64,000 nt of DNA from Achromobacter sp. HZ34 (GCF_002209485.1 NZ_NJIX01000010.1:180294-244293), one strand, 5' to 3'; shown: positions 9,007 through 21,580, numbered from the stretch's first letter. A program made the numbers and translations. Notes: a model not told the origin generated them from the letters alone.

Positions 9007-9049
9007 CACGGGCAGGGCAGGGACGTCGCCCCTCATGCCCCCGCCCGTG
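9007..9049 (-). promoter_or_regulatory. Stem-loop between risA and risS
   Basis: The 7-bp arms 9007-9013 and 9043-9049 are perfectly complementary, and the G-rich/C-rich interior can extend the pairing. It fills most of the 68-bp gap and has no T-run. It may set the regulator-to-kinase ratio by partial termination or mRNA processing. Confidence 0.4.
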
Positions 9050-9057
9050 GGAATGGA

Positions 9058-9792
9058 TCAGCTACCGCCGTCCGGGACGAAGACGTAGCCGAGTCCCCAG
9101 ACGGTCTGGATGAATACCGGCTTCGACGGATTGGGTTCGATCAGCTTGCGCAAGCGCGAGATCTGAACGTCCAAGCTGCGGTCGAAGGCTTCGTACTCGC
9201 GGCCGCGCGCCAATTCCATCAATTTGTCGCGCGACAGCGGGATTTTCGGGTGGCGTGCAAACACCTTCAGCACGGAGAATTCACCCGTCGTGATCGGCAC
9301 CTGCTCGTTGTTGCGGGTCAGGGTGCGGGTCGAAAGGTTCAGGACGTACGGTCCGAAATTGATGGATTCGTTTTCCTGGCTGGGCGCGCCGGGGTGTTCC
9401 TCGGTACCACGGCGGCGCAGGATCGCATTGATCCGGGCCAGCAATTCCCGGGGGTTGAAAGGTTTGGACAGGTAGTCATCCGCACCCATTTCCAGGCCGA
9501 CGATGCGGTCGATTTCTTCCGCCTTGGCCGTCAGCATGATGATGGGGGTGTTGTCATGGCCCCCACGCAGCCGGCGACAGATGGATAATCCGTCTTCGCC
9601 GGGAAGCATAAGGTCCAGCACCAGCAGGTCGAAGTGTTCTCGCTGCCAGAGCTTGCCCATCTCCTTGGCGTCCTCCGCTACGAATACGTTGAATCCCTGT
9701 TCAGACAGGTATCGCCGCAGCAAGTCGCGCAAGCGGGGATCGTCGTCGACGACCAGGACCTTTCGGGTGGGGGTAGTGTTTTGCGTGTTCAT
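9058..9792 (-). CDS. risA: OmpR-family response regulator (RisA-like)
   Basis: This 244-residue regulator has a receiver domain with acidic pocket VVDDDP (15-19), phospho-acceptor Asp60 (LVLDLMLPGEDG) and Lys in MLTAKAEE, then a winged-helix OmpR/PhoB DNA-binding domain ending in QTVWGLGYVFVPD. It is the first gene of a two-gene operon with the EnvZ-type kinase. In Bordetella, RisA controls virulence- and stress-related genes and may receive phosphate from another kinase; that is family knowledge. Identification as an OmpR/RisA orthologue rests on the sequence and on the ahpC/ahpD neighbourhood. Confidence 0.94.
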   Translation of the reverse strand: MNTQNTTPTRKVLVVDDDPRLRDLLRRYLSEQGFNVFVAEDAKEMGKLWQREHFDLLVLDLMLPGEDGLSICRRLRGGHDNTPIIMLTAKAEEIDRIVGLEMGADDYLSKPFNPRELLARINAILRRRGTEEHPGAPSQENESINFGPYVLNLSTRTLTRNNEQVPITTGEFSVLKVFARHPKIPLSRDKLMELARGREYEAFDRSLDVQISRLRKLIEPNPSKPVFIQTVWGLGYVFVPDGGS

Positions 9793-9921
9793 GGCGGCAA
9801 ATGTAACAGCGCGGATTTTGGACCGCTAGTGGGCGTTCACAAGATATTACACATTGGGAATATCAGTAGAAATCCCCCTTACAAACTAGGCAGATACGGG
9901 TTTTCCGTACAATCTTTCTCC

Positions 9922-11229
9922 ATGAATCTGACCCTTCTCGCTCTGGAAACGTCTTCTTCGCGCTGTGGCGTGGCCCTACTCCATGGCGATCCGAAAAATC
10001 CGCAGGTCCTCATCCAGGAGCATGAGGGCGCCCAGGAGCACGCCGAGCGTTTATTACCCATGGCGCGTGAATTGTTAGCGCAGGCGGGGCTGGACGTGGC
10101 CGACCTGGATGCGGTCGCCTTCGGCCAGGGCCCCGGTGGCTTCACCGGATTGCGGGTCGCTTGCGGGGTGGCCCAGGGCATTGCACTGGCGCGCGACATC
10201 CCCGTTTTGCCGGTGGTGTCGCACCAGGCGGTGGCCGCTTTGGTGCCGGCACGGCCGGACCAGGCGCTGGTGGTGGCCCTGGATGCGCGGATGGACGAGG
10301 TCTACCTGGCGGTCTATCGCCGGGTCGATGGCGCGGCGGACGACACCCGTTGGCAAGTGCTGCAGGCGCCCATGCTGATCGCGGCGGCCGAGGCCGTACC
10401 CTGGGTGGAAGCCCAGGTGGGACGCTGGAGCGAACAGGCCGCGCTGCCCTTGTCCGTGGTGATTGCCGGCGATGCCTGGGACAGCCTGGGGGCACATATG
10501 GCGCCGCCGGCGGATTGGCCCCGGTTTGACGCCACCCGGCCCGAGGCGCGCCAGGTGGCGCGGCTGGCCGCGCAGGCCTGGCGCCGGGGCGAAGCCATGG
10601 CGGCCGAGCTGGCGGCGCCGCTCTACGTGCGCGACAAGGTGGCGTTCACGACGGCGGAGCGGATGCAGGGGCAGGGGGGCAATCCCAAGGCCCAGCCGGC
10701 CGCGCCGTCGTCGCAGATCCTGCCGCCCACGCCTGCGCCGCGGGTGGTGGGATTAAGGGGCGCCGAGCTGGGACCGCTGCATGGCGATGATCTGGACGAG
10801 ATGGCCCGCATCGAAGCCGCGGTGCAGGCCTTTCCCTGGACGCGTGGCAACTTCGCTGACGCGCTGGCGTCCGGCTACGACACGTGCGGGGTTCGGCGCG
10901 AGGGCCGGCTGCTGGGCTTCTGCATCCTGATGCACGCTCCGGATGTGTCCCATCTGCTGGTGATCGCGGTGGAAAAGACCCTGCACGGTCAAGGGCTTGG
11001 CGGCCATTTGATGGAATGGTGCGAGGCTCGCACGGTGGGGCGCGGAATCAGCGGGCTGCTGCTGGAGGTGCGTCCGTCCAATACGCGTGCCCTGGCGTTT
11101 TACGAAAGGCACGGTTTTCTGCGGATAGGCGTGCGGCGCGGTTATTATCCGGCCGGCAAAGGACAACGCGAGGACGCCGTGGTGATGCAGAAGCGCTTGT
11201 CGCAAGACGAGGGAGCAGGGAATGACTGA
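9922..11229 (+). CDS. tsaB-rimI: TsaB-RimI fusion protein
   Basis: This 435-residue protein joins two enzymes. The N-terminal ~240 residues are TsaB (LALETSSSRCGVAL, GQGPGGFTGLRV), the subunit that pairs with TsaD to make threonylcarbamoyl-adenosine at position 37 of tRNAs. After a Pro/Ala-rich linker (about 245-275), residues 280-430 are a GNAT domain like RimI, which acetylates the N-terminus of ribosomal protein S18 (HLLVIAVEKTLHGQGLGGHL acetyl-CoA loop; RPSNTRALAFYERHGF). The ATG at 9922 fits the TsaB N-terminus; the frame is open further upstream, but that extension is not family sequence. The 3' end overlaps the glycosylase gene by 8 bp. Confidence 0.93.
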   Translation: MNLTLLALETSSSRCGVALLHGDPKNPQVLIQEHEGAQEHAERLLPMARELLAQAGLDVADLDAVAFGQGPGGFTGLRVACGVAQGIALARDIPVLPVVSHQAVAALVPARPDQALVVALDARMDEVYLAVYRRVDGAADDTRWQVLQAPMLIAAAEAVPWVEAQVGRWSEQAALPLSVVIAGDAWDSLGAHMAPPADWPRFDATRPEARQVARLAAQAWRRGEAMAAELAAPLYVRDKVAFTTAERMQGQGGNPKAQPAAPSSQILPPTPAPRVVGLRGAELGPLHGDDLDEMARIEAAVQAFPWTRGNFADALASGYDTCGVRREGRLLGFCILMHAPDVSHLLVIAVEKTLHGQGLGGHLMEWCEARTVGRGISGLLLEVRPSNTRALAFYERHGFLRIGVRRGYYPAGKGQREDAVVMQKRLSQDEGAGND

Positions 11230-12403
11230 GGCGGGAGCCCCGGCGCCGTTGCGCGTCAGTGGCCTGCAACGGGCATGGCTGCGCGAGCTTGGCATCGAGA
11301 AAGTATGGGCGCGGCAGGAAGCCGCCGAGCCGGACACCGGCGCGGTGGCGCGCGCAGGCGCGGATGGCCGCGCTGACGCGATCCAGTTGCCCGCCGCGGG
11401 GGGCGCCGCCGCTGCGCTTGCTGCTGCACGGGGCTTGGCCGCGCCGGGATCGCCGCAGGCCGGCAACGCGGGCAACGCAGCCGCTGGGGCCGGGCGGGCC
11501 GCCGCGAACACCGCCGCTGCGCGTACCACGATGGATGGCGCCGCTCGTGGCGCAACCGGCGCCATGGCCGCTGCAATCGAAGCCGGTGACGAAGCGGATA
11601 CTGGCGCCAGTCACGTTGCCGGTCCCGATCTCGGTGCCGATCTCGGTGCCGATCTCGGTCCCGATGCAGCGGATGGCTCCGCTGCGCGGGCCGGCAATCC
11701 GCCGGACGCGGGCGCCGCTACGGCGGCGGCTGCCCTGGCCGCCGCGCGCGGGCAGGGCGCGCGGCCGTCATCCGCCCCGCAAGCCAGGTCGGCCGGGTCG
11801 GCCAAGGGCGAACAGGCCCCGACGGCGCCCATGCCGGACGTCAACACCCTGGATTTCGAACAATTGCGCGAGCAGGTCACCGCCTGCACCGCCTGTGGCC
11901 TGTGCAATGGCCGCCGCCAGGCCGTGTTCGGCGACGGCGCGCAGTCGGCACGCTGGATGGTGGTGGGCGAGGCGCCGGGTGAGCAGGAAGACCGCCAGGG
12001 CCTGCCCTTCGTGGGCCGCTCCGGGCAATTGCTGGACGCCATGCTGGCGTCGGTCGGCATGACCCGGCAGGACGATGTCTTCATCGCCAACGTCATCAAG
12101 TGCCGGCCCCCCGGCAACCGTAATCCCAAGCCCGAGGAAATCGCCGCCTGCAGTCCGTATCTGCTGCGCCAGATCGCCTTGCTCAAGCCGGAACGGATCC
12201 TGGTGCTGGGACGTTTCGCCGCCCAGACCCTGCTGGGTACCGACGCGGCCGTGGGCAGCCTGCGCGGCCGCGTGCATACCTTGCGTACCGACGGCCGCGA
12301 AATTCCCGTGGTGGTCAGCTATCACCCGGCATATCTGCTGCGCAGTCCGAACGAGAAAGCGCGCAGCTGGAAGGATCTGCAACTCGCCGTCACCGGAGAG
12401 TAG
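11222..12403 (+). CDS. Family 4 uracil-DNA glycosylase with long low-complexity N-terminus
   Basis: Residues ~205-393 form a UdgA/family-4 (phage SPO1 DNA-polymerase-related) uracil-DNA glycosylase, which removes uracil from DNA. The Fe-S cysteines are visible: CTACGLC, Cys in VIKCRPPGNRNP and Cys in AACSPYLL. The active-site loop is GEAPGEQEDRQGLPFVG, and YHPAYLLRSP is the C-terminal motif. The first ~200 residues are Ala/Gly-rich and probably unfolded, with a four-fold Asp-Leu-Gly-Ala-type repeat at 135-148. The ATG overlaps the tsaB-rimI stop by 8 bp, implying coupling. Function is firm for the C-terminal part only. Confidence 0.9.
   Translation: MTEAGAPAPLRVSGLQRAWLRELGIEKVWARQEAAEPDTGAVARAGADGRADAIQLPAAGGAAAALAAARGLAAPGSPQAGNAGNAAAGAGRAAANTAAARTTMDGAARGATGAMAAAIEAGDEADTGASHVAGPDLGADLGADLGPDAADGSAARAGNPPDAGAATAAAALAAARGQGARPSSAPQARSAGSAKGEQAPTAPMPDVNTLDFEQLREQVTACTACGLCNGRRQAVFGDGAQSARWMVVGEAPGEQEDRQGLPFVGRSGQLLDAMLASVGMTRQDDVFIANVIKCRPPGNRNPKPEEIAACSPYLLRQIALLKPERILVLGRFAAQTLLGTDAAVGSLRGRVHTLRTDGREIPVVVSYHPAYLLRSPNEKARSWKDLQLAVTGE
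11623..11664 (+). repeat. 12-bp tandem repeat in the glycosylase N-terminus
   Basis: About 3.5 copies of CCCGATCTCGGT / GCCGATCTCGGT encode Asp-Leu-Gly-Ala/Pro repeats. Units are multiples of three, so copy-number change keeps the frame. Confidence 0.85.
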
Positions 12404-12473
12404 ATTCCTGCCCACGGCAGGGGGCGCCCCAGGGCAGGCGCGGGTCCGAGGCGGCCCGCCGGCCCGGGGCCCG

Positions 12474-12516
12474 AGGTCCCAGTCCCAGGTCCCAGGTCCC
12501 AGTCCCAGGTCCAGGT
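12474..12516. repeat. GGTCCCA/AGTCCCA direct repeats between the glycosylase and lplT genes
   Basis: Six or so copies of the heptamer-like unit (A/G)GTCCCA lie in the 132-bp gap between the convergent stop codons. No terminator with a T-run is visible in the gap. The array is noncoding. Confidence 0.7.
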
Positions 12517-12535
12517 CGTGGCCCTGGTCCCCGGC

Positions 12536-13852
12536 TCAGTGGCGCCCGTGCTCCAGCGCCTGGCCGTGCCCTTCCTGGCCGATCTGGTCCAGCAATTCCG
12601 GCGTCTTGCGCAGGTTGCTGTAGCTCCAGCGGATGAAAACCACCATCAGCAGGGCCACGGCCGAGCCGAAGATGAAGATCACGGTACCGATGGGCAGGTT
12701 CAGGTACAGCAGCACCGTGTAGATCGCCACCATCAGCAGGATGTTCAACTGCTCGTTGAAGTTCTGTACCGCGATGGAATGGCCGGCCGACAGCAGTACG
12801 TGCCCCCGGTGCTGCAGCAGCGCGTTCATCGGCACCACGAAGAAGCCGGCCAGGCCGCCGATCAGCAGCAGCAGGGCATACACGCTCCAGGTAGCGTGCA
12901 CGAAGGGCATCAGCAGGACCACCACGCCCATCAGGGCGCCGACGGGCAGCACGTCCAGGGCGCGGCGCAGGGGCACGCGGCCGGCCAGCACCGACCCGAT
13001 CACGGTACCCACCGCCGCCACCAGCATCAGGATCGAGGCCTGGCTCAGCTTGTAGCCCAGCTGGGTTCGTCCCCATTCGATCACGATCAGCTGCAGGGTC
13101 GCGCCCGCGCCCCAGAACAGCGTGGTGACCGCCAGCGAAATCTGGCCCAGGCGATCCTTCCACAAGATGCGGACATAGCCGCCGAAGGTCGAGATCAGCT
13201 TGATCGGGTTTTTCTGCTGCGGCGGATAGCGCACGTGGGTATTGGGAATCAGCAGGTTGCACACCGCTGCCACCAGATACACGACGGCGATCACCAGGAT
13301 GGCGGCCTCGGCGGGGGTGTGGGCCAGGCGGCGCACCAGCGGCCAGTGCAGCAAGGTATGGGAGACCCAGGGGGAAATCAGCGCGCTGCCCAGGGCCGTA
13401 CCCAGGATGATGGAAAACACCGTCAGGCCTTCGATCCAGCTATTGCCCTTGATCAGCATGCTGGGCGGCAGCATTTCCGTGACGATGCCGTACTTGGCGG
13501 GCGAATACGCGGCGGCTCCCACGCCCACCAGGGCATAGGCGGCGCTGACCAGGTACACCTGGTGGCCGTGGCTGATGCCCAGGCTGGCATAGGAGAACAT
13601 CAGCAGGCAGCCGGCCACCTTCAGGGCGTTGGTCACGAACATGACGCGGCCCTTGGGGTAGGAGTCCGCGAAGGCGCCGACGAAGGCCGCCAGCAGCACA
13701 TAGGCCAGCGCGAAGGACCACTTCATGACCGGCGTCATCCAGTCCGGACCGCGCAATTCCTCGATCAGGGCGATGGCCGCGATGAACAGCGCATTGTCTG
13801 CCAATGACGAGAGGGCCTGTGCGGCCATGACCAGGAAAAAGCCTCGTTTCAA
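12536..13852 (-). CDS. lplT: Lysophospholipid transporter LplT (MFS)
   Basis: This roughly 438-residue, 12-helix major-facilitator protein resembles LplT, which flips lysophospholipids across the inner membrane for re-acylation. Typical sequence is seen at the N-terminus (LKRGFFLVMAAQALSSLADN) and in the YSPAKYGIVTEMLPPSML segment. I place the start at a TTG (13852-13850) because the family begins there and a GGGGAC sequence precedes it; the frame stays open 105 codons further without family sequence. No acyltransferase gene is adjacent, unlike the enteric aas-lplT pair. The transport role is by homology. Confidence 0.85.
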   Translation of the reverse strand: MKRGFFLVMAAQALSSLADNALFIAAIALIEELRGPDWMTPVMKWSFALAYVLLAAFVGAFADSYPKGRVMFVTNALKVAGCLLMFSYASLGISHGHQVYLVSAAYALVGVGAAAYSPAKYGIVTEMLPPSMLIKGNSWIEGLTVFSIILGTALGSALISPWVSHTLLHWPLVRRLAHTPAEAAILVIAVVYLVAAVCNLLIPNTHVRYPPQQKNPIKLISTFGGYVRILWKDRLGQISLAVTTLFWGAGATLQLIVIEWGRTQLGYKLSQASILMLVAAVGTVIGSVLAGRVPLRRALDVLPVGALMGVVVLLMPFVHATWSVYALLLLIGGLAGFFVVPMNALLQHRGHVLLSAGHSIAVQNFNEQLNILLMVAIYTVLLYLNLPIGTVIFIFGSAVALLMVVFIRWSYSNLRKTPELLDQIGQEGHGQALEHGRH

Positions 13853-14296
13853 AAGTGTCCCCGCGCGACGTTGCCGTCCAGTTACCGGCGTTCGCCGTCT
13901 TCCAAATAGGCTGCGCCGGGTCTCCCACGCTCGCGGACTGGCCACTTCATGGCCCACCAGCGCCGCTTTTGGGCATGAGATGGCCCGGCAAGAAAAAAAA
14001 AGTGTCAGCGAGTATAGCGTCCGGCGCCCCCTGGGCGGGGCTGCACGGAAATTCAAAATATCAGAAGATGCGGCATCGCCGAGGTAATCAAGTGCATCGT
14101 TGGCATACCTATCGTGCGTATGGCCCGCCTTTGGCGTACCAGCTTGGGGTTTCACCTGGGGTATCATAGGGCCCGAATTGATTCCACGCGGCCCCTGGGT
14201 CGTGTGTCTGCGTCGGCCCCCAGGGGCCGATTTGCTATCTGTCCGGCAGGTCCGTTCAACGCCTCGTTCAACCCTCCCGTCCGACCCTGATCTATT
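13853..14296. other. Intergenic region between lplT and smc
   Basis: 444 bp between divergent genes with no convincing ORF. On the minus strand TATACT (14016-14011) could be an lplT -10, followed in the transcript by a nine-base T-run (13991-13999 as A on the plus strand). On the plus strand TATCAT near 14161 is a possible -10 for smc. Neither has a clear -35. Confidence 0.5.
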
Positions 14297-17200
14297 GTGC
14301 GTCTCACCCAGCTAAAACTCGCCGGCTTCAAATCGTTCGTCGACCCGACCGTCATCCCCGTCCCCAGCCAGCTGGTGGGCGTGGTCGGTCCCAACGGTTG
14401 CGGCAAGTCGAACATCATCGATGCGGTGCGCTGGGTGCTGGGCGAGGCCAAGGCGTCCGAACTGCGTGGCGAATCCATGCAGGACGTGATCTTCAACGGC
14501 TCCGGCAACCGCAAGCCGGCCGCCCGCGCGTCGGTCGAAATGGTGTTCGACAACAGCGAAGGACGTGCGGCGGGCCAATGGAGCACCTACGGCGAAATCG
14601 CCGTGCGCCGCGTGCTGACCCGTGACGGCACCAGCAGCTACTACGTCAACAACCAGCAGGTGCGGCGCCGCGACATCCACGACATCTTCCTGGGTACCGG
14701 CCTGGGCGCGCGTGGCTACGCCATCATCGGGCAGGGGATGATCAACCGCCTGATCGAGGCGCGCCCCGAGGAATTGCGGGTCTATCTGGAAGAAGCCGCC
14801 GGCGTGTCGCGCTACAAGGAGCGCCGCCGGGAGACGGAAAACCGCCTGTCCGATACGCGTGAAAACCTGACCCGCGTGGAAGACATCCTGCGTGAACTGG
14901 GCAGCCAGCTGGACAAGCTGGAAGCCCAGGCCGAGGTGGCGCGCCAGTACCGCGAGCTGCAAAGCGACGGCGAGCAGAAGCAGCATGCCTTGTGGTTCCT
15001 GAAGGAAACCGGCGCCCGCGACGAACGGCAAAGAAAGTCGGCCGACATTGAAAAAGCCCAGGCCGAGCTGGAAGGGGCGATGGCTGGACTGCGCGCCGGC
15101 GAGGCCGCGCTGGAAGCGCGCCGGCAGGCGCATTACGAAGCCAGCGACCGGGTCCACACCGCCCAGGGCGGCCTGTACGAGGCCAACGGCCAGGTCAGCC
15201 GCCTGGAAGCGGAGATCCGCCACGTCGTCGATTCGCGCAACCGGGTGCAGGCCCGGCGCGACCAGTTGCAGGCGCAGATCGCCGAATGGGACGCCCAGCA
15301 GGCCCACTGCACCGAGCAGATCGCCCAGTCCGAGGAAGACCTGGCGATGGCCGGCGAACGCGCCGCCGAAGCCCGCGCCCGCGCCGAGGATGCCCAGGCG
15401 GCACTGCCGTCGGTCGAGGCCCGCGTGCGTGACGCCGCGGCCTCGCGCGATGACATGCGGGGCGCCCTGGCGCGCGTGGAGCAGAACCTGGCGCTGGTGG
15501 CACAAACCCAGCGCGATGCCGATCGCCAGTTGCAGACCCTGGAGCAGCGCCGCGAGCGTGTGCAGCAGGAAATGCGCGAATTGCATACGCCGGACCCGGC
15601 CCATCTGGAACAGCTGGCGGGCGACCGTGCCGCCGGCGAAGAGCAGCTGGAAGAGGCCCAGGGGCAGCTGGCCGAACTGGAAGAGCGCGTGCCGGTGGCC
15701 GACGCCGAACGCAGCAAGGCCCAGGAGACCGCGCAGCGCGAAGCGCAGACCCTGGGACGCCTGGAAGCGCGCCTCTCGGCCCTGGTCAAGTTGCAGGAAG
15801 ATGTGCAGAAGCAGGGCGCCCTGGAGCCCTGGCTGGCCAAGCACGAACTGGCTGGCCTGGGGCGCCTGTGGCAGAAGCTGAATGTCGAGGCCGGTTGGGA
15901 AACCGCGCTGGAAGCCGTGTTGCGCGAACGCATGGCGGCGCTGGAATTGCGCAATCTGGACTTCGCCAAGGCCTTCGTCGACGACGCGCCGCCCGCGCGG
16001 CTGGCCTTCTTCCAGGCGCCCGCGCCCGGACCCGCGCCGGCCGCCAGCGCAGGCTTGACGCCCTTGACCACCATGCTGCACCTGACCGATCCTGGTCTGC
16101 GCAGCCTGATGGGCGACTGGCTGCGCGACGTCTACGTGGCCGACGACATGACCCAGGCCCTGGCCGGCCGGGCCGCGCTGCCGGCGAACGCCGTTTACGT
16201 GGTCAAGAGCGGCCATCTGGTCGATGCCCACAGCGTGCGCTTCTACGCGCCGGATTCCGAGCAGGCCGGCCTGTTGGCCCGGCAGACGGAAATCGCCAAT
16301 CTGCAGCGCGAGGTCAAGGCCCAGCAATTGATCGCCGACCAGGCGCGCGCCGCCGTGGCACGTGCCGAGACGGCCTGGCAGCAGGTTTCGCAGTCGCTGG
16401 GCCCGGCGCGCCAGCGCGTGGCCGAAGTGACGCGCCGGGTGCACGACATCCAGCTGGAGCATTCGCGCCTGCAGCAGCAGGCTGAACAATCCGGCGAGCG
16501 CGGCAAGCGCCTGCGCGAAGACCTGGCCGAGATCACCTCGCACGAGGAGGACCTGCGCGCCACCCGCGAGGACGCCGAGGTCCGCTTCGAGACCCTGGAC
16601 CAGGAACTGGCCGAGCACCAGTCGCGCTTCGCCGATGCCGAGATCGACGGCGAGGCGCTGGCGGAAAAGGCCGACGCCGCGCGGACCGCGCTGCGTGACC
16701 TGGAACGCGCCGTGCACGAAGCCGAATTCGCGCAGCGTGGCATCGAGGCCCGCATCCTGGACCTGCAGCGCAACCAGCAACTGGCGGTGGACCAGAGCCG
16801 GCGCGCCAGCGGCGAACTGGAACAGCTGCAGGGCGAATTGTTCGAGCTGGATGCCAGCGCCGCCCAGGCCGGGCTGCAGGAAGCCCTGGAGCTGCGCGCC
16901 GAACGCGAAGAAGCGCTGCAGCGCGCCCGTATCGAAATGGACGACCTGGCGGCGCAACTGCGCGGCGCCGACGAAGACCGCGTGCGCCAGGAACAGACCC
17001 TGGAGCCGCGCCGCGCCCGCATCACGGAATTGCAGTTGCAGGAACAGGCCGCGCGCCTGGCCGAGGAGCAGTTCACCGAACAGCTCAACGCGCACGAAGT
17101 GGACCGGGCCGCGCTGGCCGCATCCCTGGCGGACCGCCCCGACGAATGGCGCCGCGCCAACTGGCTGCAATCCGAGGTGACGCGGATCTCGCGCCAGATC

Positions 17201-17827
17201 GATAGCCTGGGCTCGGTCAACCTGGCCGCCCTGGACGAATTGAACAGCTCGCGCGAGCGCAGGGATTACCTGGATTCGCAGCAGAAAGACTTGATGACGG
17301 CCATCGAGACCCTGGAAGACGCCATCCGCAAGATCGACCGCGAAACCCGCGAGTTGCTGCAGGACACCTTCAACACGGTCAATGGCCACTTCGGTGAACT
17401 GTTCCCGCGCCTGTTCGGCGGCGGTGAAGCCAAGCTGTCGATCACCGGCGACGAGATTCTGGACGCCGGGGTACAGGTGATGGCGCAGCCGCCGGGCAAG
17501 CGCAACAGCACCATCCACCTGCTGTCGGGCGGCGAGAAAGCCCTGACCGCCACGGCGCTGGTGTTCGCGCTGTTCAAACTGAATCCGGCGCCGTTCTGCC
17601 TGCTCGACGAAGTCGATGCGCCGCTGGACGACGCCAACACCGAACGCTACGCCAACCTGGTCAGCAGCATGAGCGAGCAGACCCAGTTCCTCTTCATCTC
17701 GCACAACAAGATCGCCATGCAAATGGCAAAGCAACTGGTTGGCGTTACCATGCAGGAACAAGGCGTATCCCGTATCGTGGCCGTGGATATCGATGCCGCC
17801 GTGCAAATGGCCACCGAGACCGCTTGA
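14297..17827 (+). CDS. smc: Chromosome partition protein Smc
   Basis: Smc (1176 residues) is the core ATPase of the bacterial condensin that loops and organises DNA together with ScpA and ScpB. The N-terminal head has Walker A GPNGCGKSN (31-39). Long coiled coils flank a hinge at about 515-680. The C-terminal head has the signature LLSGGEKALTATAL (from 1075) and Walker B CLLDEVDAPLDDAN. The start codon is a GTG whose product begins MRLTQLKLAGFKSFVDP, the conserved Smc N-terminus. zipA and ligA follow on the same strand, probably as one operon. Confidence 0.97.
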   Translation: MRLTQLKLAGFKSFVDPTVIPVPSQLVGVVGPNGCGKSNIIDAVRWVLGEAKASELRGESMQDVIFNGSGNRKPAARASVEMVFDNSEGRAAGQWSTYGEIAVRRVLTRDGTSSYYVNNQQVRRRDIHDIFLGTGLGARGYAIIGQGMINRLIEARPEELRVYLEEAAGVSRYKERRRETENRLSDTRENLTRVEDILRELGSQLDKLEAQAEVARQYRELQSDGEQKQHALWFLKETGARDERQRKSADIEKAQAELEGAMAGLRAGEAALEARRQAHYEASDRVHTAQGGLYEANGQVSRLEAEIRHVVDSRNRVQARRDQLQAQIAEWDAQQAHCTEQIAQSEEDLAMAGERAAEARARAEDAQAALPSVEARVRDAAASRDDMRGALARVEQNLALVAQTQRDADRQLQTLEQRRERVQQEMRELHTPDPAHLEQLAGDRAAGEEQLEEAQGQLAELEERVPVADAERSKAQETAQREAQTLGRLEARLSALVKLQEDVQKQGALEPWLAKHELAGLGRLWQKLNVEAGWETALEAVLRERMAALELRNLDFAKAFVDDAPPARLAFFQAPAPGPAPAASAGLTPLTTMLHLTDPGLRSLMGDWLRDVYVADDMTQALAGRAALPANAVYVVKSGHLVDAHSVRFYAPDSEQAGLLARQTEIANLQREVKAQQLIADQARAAVARAETAWQQVSQSLGPARQRVAEVTRRVHDIQLEHSRLQQQAEQSGERGKRLREDLAEITSHEEDLRATREDAEVRFETLDQELAEHQSRFADAEIDGEALAEKADAARTALRDLERAVHEAEFAQRGIEARILDLQRNQQLAVDQSRRASGELEQLQGELFELDASAAQAGLQEALELRAEREEALQRARIEMDDLAAQLRGADEDRVRQEQTLEPRRARITELQLQEQAARLAEEQFTEQLNAHEVDRAALAASLADRPDEWRRANWLQSEVTRISRQIDSLGSVNLAALDELNSSRERRDYLDSQQKDLMTAIETLEDAIRKIDRETRELLQDTFNTVNGHFGELFPRLFGGGEAKLSITGDEILDAGVQVMAQPPGKRNSTIHLLSGGEKALTATALVFALFKLNPAPFCLLDEVDAPLDDANTERYANLVSSMSEQTQFLFISHNKIAMQMAKQLVGVTMQEQGVSRIVAVDIDAAVQMATETA

Positions 17828-17875
17828 TCTAGAAAAACCTACCGGGACGCTGCCCTCGGGGCGCGGTATAGACAC

Positions 17876-21159
<3,284 letters not shown>

Positions 21160-21200
21160 AAAGCCGCCCGCAAGCTCGCATTCATTCAGTAAACAAGATG

Positions 21201-21236
21201 GCCCGGAGTCGCCGGAAAGGCGCTCCGGGCTTTTTT
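21201..21236 (+). terminator. Terminator of the smc-zipA-ligA unit
   Basis: GCCCGGAG (21201-21208) pairs with CTCCGGGC (21223-21230), continued by CGCC/GGCG around a 5-nt loop, then TTTTTT (21231-21236). Confidence 0.93.
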
Positions 21237-21529
21237 GCGCTCATCCTCGGCTACCCCTCCAGGCGGTTCAACTGATCGACAGCATTAATTCAAACAGACG
21301 ACAGTTTTTATTCAGTAATTTGACATATCAGGTTCAGCTAACAGTTGGCTTTCGTTCAGCAAGTTGTTGCTTTCCCACCCTAGGTGAATACGCTAAGCCG
21401 TAAAAACCGACAGCAAGCTGAAAGCACCTCTGCCTAGTATCGCGTCCAGCGCCTCTCGCATTGCATTGACCCAAAGCAATCCGTGACACGCGAATAACAG
21501 CAAATCCGATCTCGGAGGCAGAGCAACCC

Positions 21530-21580
21530 ATGAACAGATATCCCCGCCAGGCGGCCCGTCAACGGAGTCACCGACTATGA
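21530..21580 (+). CDS. Possible 16-residue leader ORF coupled to tctB
   Basis: An ATG at 21530, preceded by GGAGG (11 nt upstream), opens a 16-codon frame rich in Arg and Gln (MNRYPRQAARQRSHRL). Its TGA (21578-21580) overlaps the tctB ATG (21577) as ATGA. This could couple tctB translation to the leader or be chance; no attenuator hairpin follows it. The rest of the 21241-21529 gap is comparatively AT-rich and holds a TTGACA with no good -10. Confidence 0.35.
   Translation: MNRYPRQAARQRSHRL

Noticed and set aside
12474..12516. GGTCCCA repeats considered as a CRISPR array
   Set aside because: Units are about seven bases with no spacers and no cas genes in the window.
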